Shown here: positions 1 through 8,663 of the stretch, in pieces
Position numbering within the stretch: position 1 is the first letter of the stretch
Layout of the letters: each line of letters starts with the position of its first letter
NCBI GenBank assembly: GCA_902800365.1
Contig: CADCEF010000008.1
Span: 1-64,000 of the forward strand
Source of the DNA: an uncultured Prevotella sp.
GTDB taxonomy: Bacteria > Bacteroidota > Bacteroidia > Bacteroidales > Bacteroidaceae
Direction: 5' to 3'
Length of the DNA: 64,000 nucleotides
The notes under the pieces: model-generated
Told to the model about the DNA's origin: nothing
Databases searched by the model: none
What the model saw: only the letters and a program-made list of their open reading frames with translations
Made by a program: the position numbers and the translations under genes

Positions 1-1
1 G

Positions 2-229
2 GTGCTTGAGGCAGGCGACATAGTACTTACCGTAGCTGCTAAGGAGGCACCTGTTACTCTCAAGAGCATCGGCGTTAATGCTTCTGGCGCCACTGGCATC
101 GAGTCGATTAGACAAATTGACAATCTGCAACTGGATAATTGGTATGATATGAACGGCCGACTGCTTCAGGGCAAGCCAAATCGCAGGGGTATGTATATCC
201 ATAAAGGACAGAAGTTGGTCATAAAGTAA
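2..229 (+). CDS. C-terminal end of a secreted or surface protein (partial)
   Basis: The reading frame is open from the left edge, so only the last 75 or so residues are visible and the true start lies outside the window. The tail contains a pattern YDMNGRLLQGKPNRRGMYI followed by a short basic end. This resembles the C-terminal sorting-like tails of many Prevotella and Bacteroides secreted proteins (Y-D-x-x-G-R, then K/R-G-x-Y-I and a final hydrophobic-lysine pair). The catalytic or binding part is not visible, so no function can be given. The GTG at position 2 is simply the first codon in frame and is not a credible start. Confidence 0.6.
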   Translation: MLEAGDIVLTVAAKEAPVTLKSIGVNASGATGIESIRQIDNLQLDNWYDMNGRLLQGKPNRRGMYIHKGQKLVIK

Positions 230-290
230 CAAAATATAGTCAATTTTAAAAAAAATCCACTTATTTACTATCAATTTATTAGTTTTTTTG

Positions 291-298
291 TATCTTTG
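291..298 (+). promoter_or_regulatory. Bacteroidetes -7 box (TATCTTTG) for the downstream unknown gene
   Basis: TATCTTTG matches the TAnnTTTG consensus of the Bacteroidetes housekeeping sigma factor and lies 28 bases before the ATG at 327. The region is very AT-rich and no convincing -33 TTTG stands out at the usual spacing. Confidence 0.5.
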
Positions 299-326
299 CG
301 GCAAAATTAACTAAATCGCTAAAATT

Positions 327-1712
327 ATGAACAAGAAGAAGTTAACTATTATCGTGTGTTCAGTGTTGGCAGTCCTCGTAGTTGGTCTGCTTGTGAATCA
401 TTTCTTTAATTGGCCTATTGACACCAGCGATGCAAGCGGCGACATAAGCAAGGCAAGCCGTTTCTCACGCGAGATGGAGTCGGAGAAGCTCACCAACATG
501 GAGGAGCTCCTTAAGAACGATACTACTTTTAAGGAAGGTATTGTATTAGCCCAGGTAGTAATGCAGACACGCGCCGGTCAGTTCGGTACTCTGGTTGACA
601 TGTCAAATCAAGTAGCTGGCAACATTCCCGATTTTGCTGAGGTGCTGAAGGAGATGAACGCTACCCTTGAGATGGTAAACAACGTTGTAAATTCGCTGAT
701 TAAGTCAGGCAAGGACCTTGACGACGCCCTCAGCGGAAAGGAGTGTGCAAATCTGGAACAGACCACAATCAACGCCTCGTTGGCTTACACCACCCTGCAG
801 AAGCAGAACAAGCTGGCCAACAAATTCATTGAAACTACCGACAAGTATCTGAAGACTGCCGAAGGCAGTGACGTGCTGAAGTTTGTACGCGACCAGTGGG
901 TAGACTATCAGAAGATGACAGCTGCCCTCGAGGGTGACAAGGACGCTGCTGAGGCCATGGCCAAGAAGGGAAACCTTCTTAATGCCGAAAGAACCCTTGC
1001 CGCTGTGATTAGTTTCAACCCTGGCCAGTTTGTATATCTTGGTAACGGTGCTGAAATACTGAATGGATTTGGTATACAAAGTTCTCTGCGCAGCGTATTT
1101 ACTGAAGAAGCCATGCATAGTGTTGTCACCGCGATCCGCAATTCAGGAGAAGTTGTTAACAGTAAACAAGCTGCTGAAGATGTAATGAATAGTCAGGAGG
1201 CAATGGCCAAGTTTAATCAAACTGTCATATCTACATTGAAGAGTTCCGGCAATACCGGAAGTCAAAATTTGAACAGTAACAACATAGCTACTCTCCGCAG
1301 TAACAATATGCAGGATCTCCACAATGGTGAACTGGTTGCAGGCAAAAAGTTGATAGCTAACGGACCAAATGGTACCACTCACGATGTTCTTAATATGAAG
1401 AATGGCAGTGGTTCAGTTGTTTTCAATGGCTATACTAACATTGCCGACATGATGAACAACAACCATGTTAATGAAGTTTGCGAAAAATTGTTGGGTTACG
1501 GTGGTGGCGCAGGCCATAGCAGACCCGGTATCGGAAGTTCAACTTCTAGCGCAAATCTTTCTTCTGCAAACAGAAGCGAAAATATTTCTTCAACAACTCA
1601 CCAGAAAATTGGAAGCAACCTTGATATGGGTAAACTCTGTCATCAGGTTGGCGATGCAATTAGACAAACAGCCATTGGCAACAAGGCTACTCTTGAGATT
1701 TTAAATCACTAA
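327..1712 (+). CDS. Membrane-anchored protein of unknown function
   Basis: This 461-residue protein starts with lysines followed by one hydrophobic segment (about residues 6-28), so it is probably an N-terminally anchored periplasmic protein. Residues 35-235 are rich in charged and small residues and look alpha-helical. The last 190 residues change in character to an Asn/Ser/Gly-rich, lower-complexity stretch, which suggests a separate, less conserved C-terminal part. I do not recognise the family. It has its own -7 box and ends 29 bases before the next gene, so it may share a transcript with the outer-membrane protein that follows. The start is supported by the upstream promoter and the immediate signal-anchor. 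Confidence 0.75.
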   Translation: MNKKKLTIIVCSVLAVLVVGLLVNHFFNWPIDTSDASGDISKASRFSREMESEKLTNMEELLKNDTTFKEGIVLAQVVMQTRAGQFGTLVDMSNQVAGNIPDFAEVLKEMNATLEMVNNVVNSLIKSGKDLDDALSGKECANLEQTTINASLAYTTLQKQNKLANKFIETTDKYLKTAEGSDVLKFVRDQWVDYQKMTAALEGDKDAAEAMAKKGNLLNAERTLAAVISFNPGQFVYLGNGAEILNGFGIQSSLRSVFTEEAMHSVVTAIRNSGEVVNSKQAAEDVMNSQEAMAKFNQTVISTLKSSGNTGSQNLNSNNIATLRSNNMQDLHNGELVAGKKLIANGPNGTTHDVLNMKNGSGSVVFNGYTNIADMMNNNHVNEVCEKLLGYGGGAGHSRPGIGSSTSSANLSSANRSENISSTTHQKIGSNLDMGKLCHQVGDAIRQTAIGNKATLEILNH

Positions 1713-1741
1713 TCTATAATAGTTTAAATACATTATAGTAC

Positions 1742-4732
1742 ATGCGTAACCGGATTGTAATTCTGTTGCTCTCGCTGATGCCCTGTATGGCGTGGGGGCA
1801 GACTCAAACTTATTTCCAATATAAGACAGACGATGCGACACTGGTGTTCTTCGATAAGAGCCAGTCGCGTTACATACCGCATATGATACGCATGTATCAG
1901 AACGGCAAGGCGCTCCATAAGCAGATATGGACCACTGATTCGGTTTATAAGCCAGAATCAACCTTGCTGTTATTAACTGACTGGGAAGACGATGGTAACG
2001 GCGGAGCAACGCCGTTACCTCGTTCTTTGATACAGATTGGTATGGCACCACTCAACATGTCATACTACATCAACCCCTCGAGCGAGCGATACCGTCAGCT
2101 GTTCAAGCACGAGTACACTCACATCGTGATGACCGATAAGTACAACCGTCGCGACCTTAACTGGCGTAATTTCTTTGGTACCAAGGTTGGTACCGACAAC
2201 ACCCAACCCATATCAGCCCTTTGGAGCTATCTTAGTGTGCCACGCTGGTATGCACCACGCTGGTATCATGAGGGTATAGCCTGCTTCATGGAGACATGGC
2301 TTGGCGGTGGCGTGGGTCGTGCACTGGGTGGCTATGACGAGATGTACTTCCGTAGCATTATCAACGGCGGCGACAAGCTGTTCTCGGTAGTAGGTCTTGA
2401 AACCGAAGGTTCTACCATGGACTTCCAGGTAGGTGCCAACGCATATCTCTACGGAACCCGATTTGTGAACTATCTTACAAAGACCTACGGCTACGAAAAG
2501 ATGATTAAGTTCTACAACCGTACGGCCGATAGTAAGACATTCTTCGGTAGTCAGTTTAAGAAGGTTTACGGTCAGTCGCTCAGAAAAGTATGGAACGACT
2601 GGAAGATTGACGAGAAGAAGCATCAGGAAGAGAACCTTGCTGCCATCCGCCAATATCCTATTACAGAAACCAAGCCGCTTACTCCAGAGCCATTAGGATC
2701 GGTATCGCCGTTTGTATACGATCCCAATACTGGCAAGGCTTACGCCGCTATGAACGCCCCAGGAAAGGGGTTTGCACATCTCACCGAGATTGACCTGCAA
2801 ACAAAAAAGCAGCGTAGACTTTGCGACATCTACGGCATACAGCTTTACGACCCCGCTTTCGTAGCACTCGACTGCAACAATCAGCGCATCATCTACACTT
2901 CTAACAATGCCCAGATGCGCGGACTGGAAATCTACGACATCAAGCAGGATAAAGTAGTAAAGAAGAAGAAATTCCAACGTATTAACAACGTTGTTTACGA
3001 TAATGCGCACGATTGTGTTTACGGTCTGTTCTCTAACGGCGGAACACAGACTATTGTGCGCATGGATCGCGACTTGGAGAATATCGAGGCCATCTACGCC
3101 TTCCCGTTTGGCGTTAGCGTATTCGATGTAGATATTAGTCACGATGGAAAATGGCTTTCGATGACAAGTCAGGGCGACAACGGCGAACATACGCTGCTGA
3201 TGTTTAATACCGAAGAGCTTGCAAAAGCTATCTTCAAGCCCGTAGAGCTGATTACATGGAAAGACAGCAACTTGGGTCAGTTCCGCTTTTCGCTCGACGA
3301 CAAGTATCTTATCGGAAGCTCGTACTATACAGGCGTTTCAAACCTGTGGCAGATAAACATCGAGACGCGCGAGATGGAGATGCTCACCAATACCGAGATA
3401 GGTATGTTTGCACCGGTTGAGACATCGCCCGGACAGCTGTTGGCTCTCCAGTTCGAGCGCGACGGCTTGCGTCCTGTTACACTGGCCCGCGAGGTAGTAA
3501 AGGATGCTAACGCCGTGCAACTGTACGGACAACAGGCCTACGAGAACAACCGCGAGGCAATGGAGCAGGTTGGATTGCTGAAAGACTCGCTGCCAAAGAC
3601 CGACTTTGGCGATGTATATAATAACATCACCGACTACAACGTGATAAAGGAGATGCACTTTGCAGGTGCCTACCCCATCATCACCGGTTTTACCGACAGA
3701 GAGTCATGGAACAACGTAACACCTGTATTAGGCTATCGATTCAACATTAACGACCCTGTTGGTCTTAGCAGCATCAAACTGTCGCTGGGTGTTTCGCCAT
3801 GGAGCAACAACCCTTGGAAGAACAGATTCCATGCCGACATGGAATGGAGATATTACTTCTGGACTCTGAAAGCATCGTGGAACCATACCGACTTCTACGA
3901 TTTGTTCGGACCTATGCGTTCTAGCCGTAAGGGCTATCAGGTATCATTAGGTTACGACTATAGCAACTCGCTGATATCACCTTACAAACGTTCATGGGGA
4001 TTCTCATTGGGTGCTTATGGCGATATGGACGCTCTGCCTCTGTATCAGGAGATTGAAGTTCAGGAAGTAAAGTCGATGCAGACAGCATCTATCTACGGCA
4101 AATGGTCGAAGACTCGCTCATCACTGGGTGCCGTAATGAGTGAGCAGGGTTATAGCTTCGGACTTCAGGGCTATGGATATCTTGCCGGCGGACACGTTTA
4201 TCCATCTATAGAGGGAACAGCCGATTTCGGTACGTTGGTACCAATAGACCGCAACACCTCGTTCTGGCTACGTACTGCAGCCGGACATAACTTCGGAGAT
4301 GAAGAGACGGTATTCGGCAACACCTATCTGGGTGGTTTCCGCAACAACCGTGTTGACAACCGCTCTTCACTACAGTACCGCACTGCGTTGGCAATGCCAG
4401 GTGCCGACATTGATGCCATCCAGGCACACTCTTATGCCAAGGCAACAGCAGAACTCAACCTGCGCCCCATACGTCTGAACGACTTCGGTGCCCTGTTCTG
4501 CTATCCCACATGGATACAGTGCTCGCTCTTTGGCACAGGACTTTCTACATGGAATCCAGGCACATCGCAGAAGATGTATTACAGCACGGGCGTTCAGCTA
4601 ACCACCGAGCTGGTATTCCTCAACTATCTTAAGACTACCCTATCCATCGGATATGGTCATCTCTTTGCGCCCGAGGGATTCCAGGGAGGTCGCCATGGTA
4701 ACGAATTTATGATTTCACTAAAACTGTTATAA
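1742..4732 (+). CDS. Outer-membrane protein: gluzincin-like peptidase domain, propeller and beta-barrel
   Basis: The 996-residue product begins with a clear signal peptide (residues 1-19, ending A-W-G before Q). Residues 123-127 read HEYTH, an HExxH zinc motif, and about 50 residues later PRWYHEG supplies a glutamate (E177) where gluzincins of the peptidase MA type place the third ligand. Residues about 310-600 contain repeats typical of WD40-like/TolB propeller blades. From about 650 to the end the alternating aromatic strands and the C-terminal L-K-L-L look like an outer-membrane beta-barrel. The protein therefore probably sits in the outer membrane with peptidase and propeller parts attached. 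The substrate is unknown. Its stop codon overlaps the next start by one base (TAATG), so it is translationally coupled to a PrsW-type membrane protease. Confidence 0.7.
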   Translation: MRNRIVILLLSLMPCMAWGQTQTYFQYKTDDATLVFFDKSQSRYIPHMIRMYQNGKALHKQIWTTDSVYKPESTLLLLTDWEDDGNGGATPLPRSLIQIGMAPLNMSYYINPSSERYRQLFKHEYTHIVMTDKYNRRDLNWRNFFGTKVGTDNTQPISALWSYLSVPRWYAPRWYHEGIACFMETWLGGGVGRALGGYDEMYFRSIINGGDKLFSVVGLETEGSTMDFQVGANAYLYGTRFVNYLTKTYGYEKMIKFYNRTADSKTFFGSQFKKVYGQSLRKVWNDWKIDEKKHQEENLAAIRQYPITETKPLTPEPLGSVSPFVYDPNTGKAYAAMNAPGKGFAHLTEIDLQTKKQRRLCDIYGIQLYDPAFVALDCNNQRIIYTSNNAQMRGLEIYDIKQDKVVKKKKFQRINNVVYDNAHDCVYGLFSNGGTQTIVRMDRDLENIEAIYAFPFGVSVFDVDISHDGKWLSMTSQGDNGEHTLLMFNTEELAKAIFKPVELITWKDSNLGQFRFSLDDKYLIGSSYYTGVSNLWQINIETREMEMLTNTEIGMFAPVETSPGQLLALQFERDGLRPVTLAREVVKDANAVQLYGQQAYENNREAMEQVGLLKDSLPKTDFGDVYNNITDYNVIKEMHFAGAYPIITGFTDRESWNNVTPVLGYRFNINDPVGLSSIKLSLGVSPWSNNPWKNRFHADMEWRYYFWTLKASWNHTDFYDLFGPMRSSRKGYQVSLGYDYSNSLISPYKRSWGFSLGAYGDMDALPLYQEIEVQEVKSMQTASIYGKWSKTRSSLGAVMSEQGYSFGLQGYGYLAGGHVYPSIEGTADFGTLVPIDRNTSFWLRTAAGHNFGDEETVFGNTYLGGFRNNRVDNRSSLQYRTALAMPGADIDAIQAHSYAKATAELNLRPIRLNDFGALFCYPTWIQCSLFGTGLSTWNPGTSQKMYYSTGVQLTTELVFLNYLKTTLSIGYGHLFAPEGFQGGRHGNEFMISLKLL

Positions 4733-5772
4733 TGCTGTTTGCCGTATCCCTAATACCTATTATAGTATATATCATCTTTATATACAAGATTGACCATTTC
4801 GCGCTTATCAGCATCAAGCGTCTGCTTGTGCTGGTGCTTTCGGGTATGCTTACGGCATTGGCTTGTTTCGGACTTTTCCGACTCACCGACAGAGTAATTT
4901 CGGGTGGATGTGCCGACGTTGTTCATCCCATAATCGAAGAGTTGGTAAAGTCAATCCCTCTGCTGATATTAGCTTTTCGCAAGCGCATCGCGTTCTTCAT
5001 CGATAGTGTTATCTGCGGTGCAGCAGTAGGAGGCGGATTCTCATTCCTTGAGAACATTTTCTATCTGGTATTGGGCGATAGCGTAGATTTGAGCACCGGA
5101 TTATTCCGTGGCTTAGAGGTAGCCCTTATCCACATGGGTTGCAGCGCTATCATAGCAGCAGGAATGATGATGGTGGTAAGACAGACTGAACGCAAACGCT
5201 CGCGAATGCCCATGAACACTAACGATATTTTAAAGACAACGGCATTGTTTGTGGTAGCTCTGGCATTTCACATTTTCCACAACACGTTTCAATTCACCCC
5301 CATCATGCAGTTCGTCTGGGTCTTATCTGTCATGATTGGTATGATAGCAGTCGTATATTTCTACGATATCGACATGACTCACCGATGGTTAGACAGTGGA
5401 TTGGATATGCAGATCAATCTGCTGCGGTCTATTGGTGGCGGACATCTGTTGAACACTCCTACGGGCGCCTTCCTTGAGTCGGTTAAGGAGCTGTTCCCCC
5501 CGAATGTCTATTTCGACATTATCTGTTATGTCCGCCTGCAAATCGAGCTGTCGGTTGCAGCCAAGACACGCTTCATGCTACACGAGGTAGGCATGGACGA
5601 GCCATTAGAAGCCAATAAGAAAGAACTATATATGTCGCAATTCGTAGAGCTCAGCGAGTTGGAGAAGAACATTGGCCCGTCGGCAAAGATGACAATAGCC
5701 CCTATCGTTAAGCTGTCTCCGGCCGACACACAAGCCCTTAACAAGCTTCTAAAAGAATGCAAAAGTAAGTAA
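4732..5772 (+). CDS. prsW: PrsW-family intramembrane protease
   Basis: The protein has 346 residues and about eight hydrophobic segments in its first 225. It carries the PrsW signatures: E-E-L-V-K at 69-73 (EExxK), F-L-E-N at 105-108 in the next membrane helix, and conserved histidines in later helices (H134 and the HIFHN motif). PrsW enzymes cut membrane proteins within or near the bilayer, for example anti-sigma factors in Bacillus. A soluble tail of about 120 residues follows the membrane part and is not recognisable. The start overlaps the stop of the upstream outer-membrane gene by one base, implying coupled translation and perhaps a shared envelope role. Its substrate here cannot be deduced. 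Confidence 0.8.
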   Translation: MLFAVSLIPIIVYIIFIYKIDHFALISIKRLLVLVLSGMLTALACFGLFRLTDRVISGGCADVVHPIIEELVKSIPLLILAFRKRIAFFIDSVICGAAVGGGFSFLENIFYLVLGDSVDLSTGLFRGLEVALIHMGCSAIIAAGMMMVVRQTERKRSRMPMNTNDILKTTALFVVALAFHIFHNTFQFTPIMQFVWVLSVMIGMIAVVYFYDIDMTHRWLDSGLDMQINLLRSIGGGHLLNTPTGAFLESVKELFPPNVYFDIICYVRLQIELSVAAKTRFMLHEVGMDEPLEANKKELYMSQFVELSELEKNIGPSAKMTIAPIVKLSPADTQALNKLLKECKSK

Positions 5773-5816
5773 AACTCAATTTTTGCTTTCATTTTATTAA
5801 AAAAGTAAGCAAAATG

Positions 5817-5848
5817 TTTGGCGGTTTGAAATTAAATAATTACTTTTG
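5817..5848 (+). promoter_or_regulatory. Promoter of the trp operon
   Basis: TTTG at 5817-5820, a 20-base spacer and TACTTTTG at 5841-5848 match the Bacteroidetes promoter consensus closely. Transcription should begin near 5853-5856, leaving about 30 bases before the trp leader peptide start. Confidence 0.75.
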
Positions 5849-5885
5849 CAGCCGAAATGTTATAATCAACAATAAAAAGAACAAT

Positions 5886-5933
5886 ATGTTACGTATACAG
5901 AACAACTTTTGGTGGTGGCGCTCTCGAGATTAA
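5886..5933 (+). CDS. trpL: trp operon leader peptide with three tandem Trp codons
   Basis: ATG at 5886 opens a 15-codon frame, MLRIQNNFWWWRSRD, that ends at TAA 5931-5933. Three consecutive TGG codons (5910-5918) make it a tryptophan sensor: a ribosome short of charged tRNA-Trp stalls there. It lies between a strong promoter and an intrinsic terminator directly upstream of trpB, the arrangement of ribosome-mediated attenuation. The context A-rich then ATG is normal for this lineage, which seldom uses Shine-Dalgarno sequences. Confidence 0.85.
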   Translation: MLRIQNNFWWWRSRD

Positions 5934-6011
5934 CAAGTCGCGAGGCTCATAGCCGTGTATACAAACGTAAATATACAGAAAGGCTCGTCGCGACAGCGAT
6001 GAGTCTTTTTT
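5921..6011 (+). promoter_or_regulatory. trp attenuator: competing RNA hairpins
   Basis: Four strands can be assigned. Strand 1 (5921-5927, CTCTCGA) pairs 6 of 7 with strand 2 (5938-5944, TCGCGAG). Strand 2 (5937-5943, GTCGCGA) also pairs perfectly with strand 3 (5988-5994, TCGCGAC), which would form the antiterminator. Strands 3 and 4 form the terminator (5981-6006). A ribosome stalled on the Trp codons would cover strand 1 and free strand 2, allowing readthrough. A ribosome reaching the stop codon would cover strand 2, so the terminator forms. The pairings are visible in the sequence; the mechanism is inferred from classical attenuation. Confidence 0.8.
5981..6011 (+). terminator. Intrinsic terminator of the trp attenuator
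   Basis: An 11-bp stem (AGGCTCGTCGC at 5981-5991 with GCGATGAGTCT at 5996-6006, two G-T wobbles), a GACA loop and a run of six T (6006-6011) form a strong intrinsic terminator 57 bases before trpB. Confidence 0.85.
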
Positions 6012-6013
6012 GA

Positions 6014-6067
6014 TTTAACATTAAATATTAAACATTAAACATTAAGAGATTAAACATTAAACATTAT
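6014..6067 (+). repeat. TTAAACA-type 7-nt tandem repeat before trpB
   Basis: The gap between the attenuator and trpB is built of ATTAAAC units of seven bases, interrupted once by AGAG. A nearly identical stretch occurs at 16181-16211 and 39077-39104, also directly next to start codons. Confidence 0.7.
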
Positions 6068-7273
6068 ATGGAAAATTATTTTGCTGATGAGAGAGGTTTT
6101 TACGGAGAGTTCGGCGGTGCTTACGTACCCGAGATACTCTACAAGTGTGTTCACGACCTGCAGGATGCTTATCTGCCAATAATCGAGAGCGCAGAGTTCA
6201 AGCAGGAGTATCATGCTCTGCTGAAGGACTATGTAGGTCGCCCTTCACCTCTCTACTTTGCCGAGAGAATGAGTCAGAAGTACGGTTGCCAGCTCTACCT
6301 TAAGCGCGAGGACCTTAACCACACCGGTGCCCACAAAATCAACAACACCATCGGTCAGATTCTGCTTGCCAAACGCATGGGTAAGACTCGCATCATCGCC
6401 GAGACGGGAGCCGGACAGCATGGTGTGGCCACAGCCACTGTTTGCGCACTTATGAACATGAAGTGCGAGGTGTTTATGGGTGCTACCGATGTTGAGCGCC
6501 AGCACACCAACGTAGAGCGTATGAAGATGCTTGGTGCCGAGGTTCATCCCGTACGTACGGGCAACATGACACTTAGCGATGCTTGCTCTGAGGCCATCCG
6601 CGACTGGTGCTGCCACCCTGCCGACACATTCTATATCGTAGGTTCTACCATGGGTCCGCACCCCTACCCCGACCTTGTGGCTCGCATGCAGAGCGTCATC
6701 AGCGAAGAGATAAAATGGCAGCTGCACGAGAAGATTGGTCGCGACTATCCCGACTATCTCATCGCCTGCATCGGCGGTGGCTCAAACGCTGCCGGCACCA
6801 TCTACCACTATGTTAACGACGAGCGAGTAAACATCGTTCTATCAGAGGCAGGTGGACACGGCTGGCAGACTGACTACACGGCAGCTACCATACACAAGGG
6901 CACAACCGGAATACTGCACGGAGCAAAGATGCTGGTGATGCAGAACGAGGACGGACAGATACAAGAGGCATTCACCATCAGTGCCGGACTCGACTACCCA
7001 GGCGTTGGTCCAATGCACTGCAACATGGCCAAGAAGGGTCGCACCAAGGTGCTGAGCATCAACGACGACGAGGCTATCTACGCTGGTTACGAGCTCACTC
7101 GCATGGAAGGTATCATCCCTGCCATCGAATCGGCTCACGCCATCGCAGCCCTCAGCAAGCTCACCTTCAAGCCCGACGATGTGGTAGTACTAACCGTTAG
7201 CGGCCGCGGCGACAAGGATGTAGAAACATATCTCAAGAACAAAGCAATGGCAAAAGAATATGGAAACTTTTAA
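6068..7273 (+). CDS. trpB: Tryptophan synthase beta chain
   Basis: TrpB joins indole and serine to make tryptophan in the cytosol, using pyridoxal phosphate. The 401-residue length is normal. The PLP-binding lysine lies in HTGAHK (K90) and the phosphate-binding loop GGGSNA is present. It is the first structural gene of the operon, directly after the attenuator and a repeat-rich gap. Its last 14 bases overlap the start of trpE, which ties their translation. A trpB-first order is normal for Bacteroidales and separates this gene from its partner trpA at the far end of the operon. Confidence 0.97.
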   Translation: MENYFADERGFYGEFGGAYVPEILYKCVHDLQDAYLPIIESAEFKQEYHALLKDYVGRPSPLYFAERMSQKYGCQLYLKREDLNHTGAHKINNTIGQILLAKRMGKTRIIAETGAGQHGVATATVCALMNMKCEVFMGATDVERQHTNVERMKMLGAEVHPVRTGNMTLSDACSEAIRDWCCHPADTFYIVGSTMGPHPYPDLVARMQSVISEEIKWQLHEKIGRDYPDYLIACIGGGSNAAGTIYHYVNDERVNIVLSEAGGHGWQTDYTAATIHKGTTGILHGAKMLVMQNEDGQIQEAFTISAGLDYPGVGPMHCNMAKKGRTKVLSINDDEAIYAGYELTRMEGIIPAIESAHAIAALSKLTFKPDDVVVLTVSGRGDKDVETYLKNKAMAKEYGNF

Positions 7274-8651
7274 TTATACAACTACAAGCAAGACCATTCT
7301 GGCCGATCTGTATACTCCTGTGGGAGTTTATATGCGCCTGCGCGACCTTTACCCACAGAGCGCCCTGATGGAGAGTAGCGATTATCACGACTCTAACAAC
7401 TCGCGCTCGTTCATCGGTATCGAACCTATGGCAAGCGTGGCCATCGGTCACGGCACGGCCACCGTTACCTATCCTGACGGTAGCACCTTCAAGCACGAGG
7501 TAAACAAGGAATACCGCTCTGACAAGGCCATCCACCAGCTCATCGACCATATACAGGTATCAGGCGACGATGCAAAAAGATGCGGACTCTTCGGCTATAC
7601 CAGCTTTAACGCTGTGCGCTACTTCGAGGATATCCCTGTAAAAGACGAGACTCAGGCCAAGAACGATGCACCCGACCTTCTGTACATATTATATAAGGTG
7701 GTGATTGTTTTCGACCATTTTAATAACACACTCAAGGTGGTGAGCCTTGACGGCGAGGCAAAGATTGACGAGGTAATGAAGGCGATGAACAAGGCCAACG
7801 TAAAGGCCTACGATTTCCACCCAGTGGGTGATGTGCGCTCTACGCTTACCGACGAAGAGCACAAGGCCAACATACGTCGCGGCATTAAGCACTGCTTGCG
7901 TGGCGATGTGTTCCAGATTGTGCTTTCGCGCCGATTCATACAGAGCTACGAGGGCGACGACTTCAAGCTCTATCGTGCACTGCGCAGCATCAACCCCTCA
8001 CCCTATCTGTTCTACTTCGACTTCGGCGGCTTCCGCATCTTCGGCTCAAGCCCCGAGACCCACTGCCGAATTGAAGGCCGCAAGGCTTACATCGACCCTA
8101 TTGCCGGAACCACAAAGCGTACCGGCGATGCCGAGGCCGACCGTAAGGGTGCCGAGTATCTGCGCAACGACCCCAAGGAGAATGCCGAGCACGTTATGCT
8201 GGTAGACCTTGCCCGCAACGACCTCTCGCGCAACTGCCATGGTGTAAAAGTTGATTTCTATAAGGACCTGCAGTACTACTCGCACGTAATCCATCTTGTA
8301 TCACGTGTAAGTGGTGAGCTCGACAATGGTGCCGACCCCATCAAGGCATTTATCGACACCTTCCCTGCAGGCACACTCTCGGGTGCTCCAAAGGTTCGCG
8401 CCATGCAGCTCATCTCTGAGTACGAGCCTCACAACCGCGGTGCCTACGGTGGCTGTATCGGCTATATCGGTCTCGATGGTTCACTCAATCAGGCCATCAC
8501 CATCCGCACCTTCGTTAGTCGTAACGGCGAGCTGTGGTTCCAGGCTGGTGGCGGCATAGTAGCCAAGAGCGATGAGGAATACGAGCTGCAGGAGGTTAAC
8601 AACAAGCTCGGTGCCCTGCGCCGCGCTATCTTAATGGCAGAAAAAATGTAA
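7260..8651 (+). CDS. trpE: Anthranilate synthase component I
   Basis: TrpE converts chorismate to anthranilate with ammonia from TrpG, the committed step of tryptophan synthesis. The 463-residue product has the complete chorismate-binding domain in its C-terminal half (for example the DPIAGTTKRTG, ELxMLVDLARND-like and PAGTLSGAPK motifs). Near residue 36 the L-M-E-S-S stretch followed by a serine resembles the LLES feedback site that binds tryptophan in other TrpE proteins, so enzyme-level inhibition probably adds to attenuation. The ATG lies inside trpB (14-base overlap). Confidence 0.96.
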   Translation: METFNYTTTSKTILADLYTPVGVYMRLRDLYPQSALMESSDYHDSNNSRSFIGIEPMASVAIGHGTATVTYPDGSTFKHEVNKEYRSDKAIHQLIDHIQVSGDDAKRCGLFGYTSFNAVRYFEDIPVKDETQAKNDAPDLLYILYKVVIVFDHFNNTLKVVSLDGEAKIDEVMKAMNKANVKAYDFHPVGDVRSTLTDEEHKANIRRGIKHCLRGDVFQIVLSRRFIQSYEGDDFKLYRALRSINPSPYLFYFDFGGFRIFGSSPETHCRIEGRKAYIDPIAGTTKRTGDAEADRKGAEYLRNDPKENAEHVMLVDLARNDLSRNCHGVKVDFYKDLQYYSHVIHLVSRVSGELDNGADPIKAFIDTFPAGTLSGAPKVRAMQLISEYEPHNRGAYGGCIGYIGLDGSLNQAITIRTFVSRNGELWFQAGGGIVAKSDEEYELQEVNNKLGALRRAILMAEKM

Positions 8652-8663
8652 AAATTGAACATT

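Noticed and set aside
8655..8663. TTG start of trpG
   Set aside because: It adds only three residues before the family's normal start. ATG 8664 is the better codon and position.
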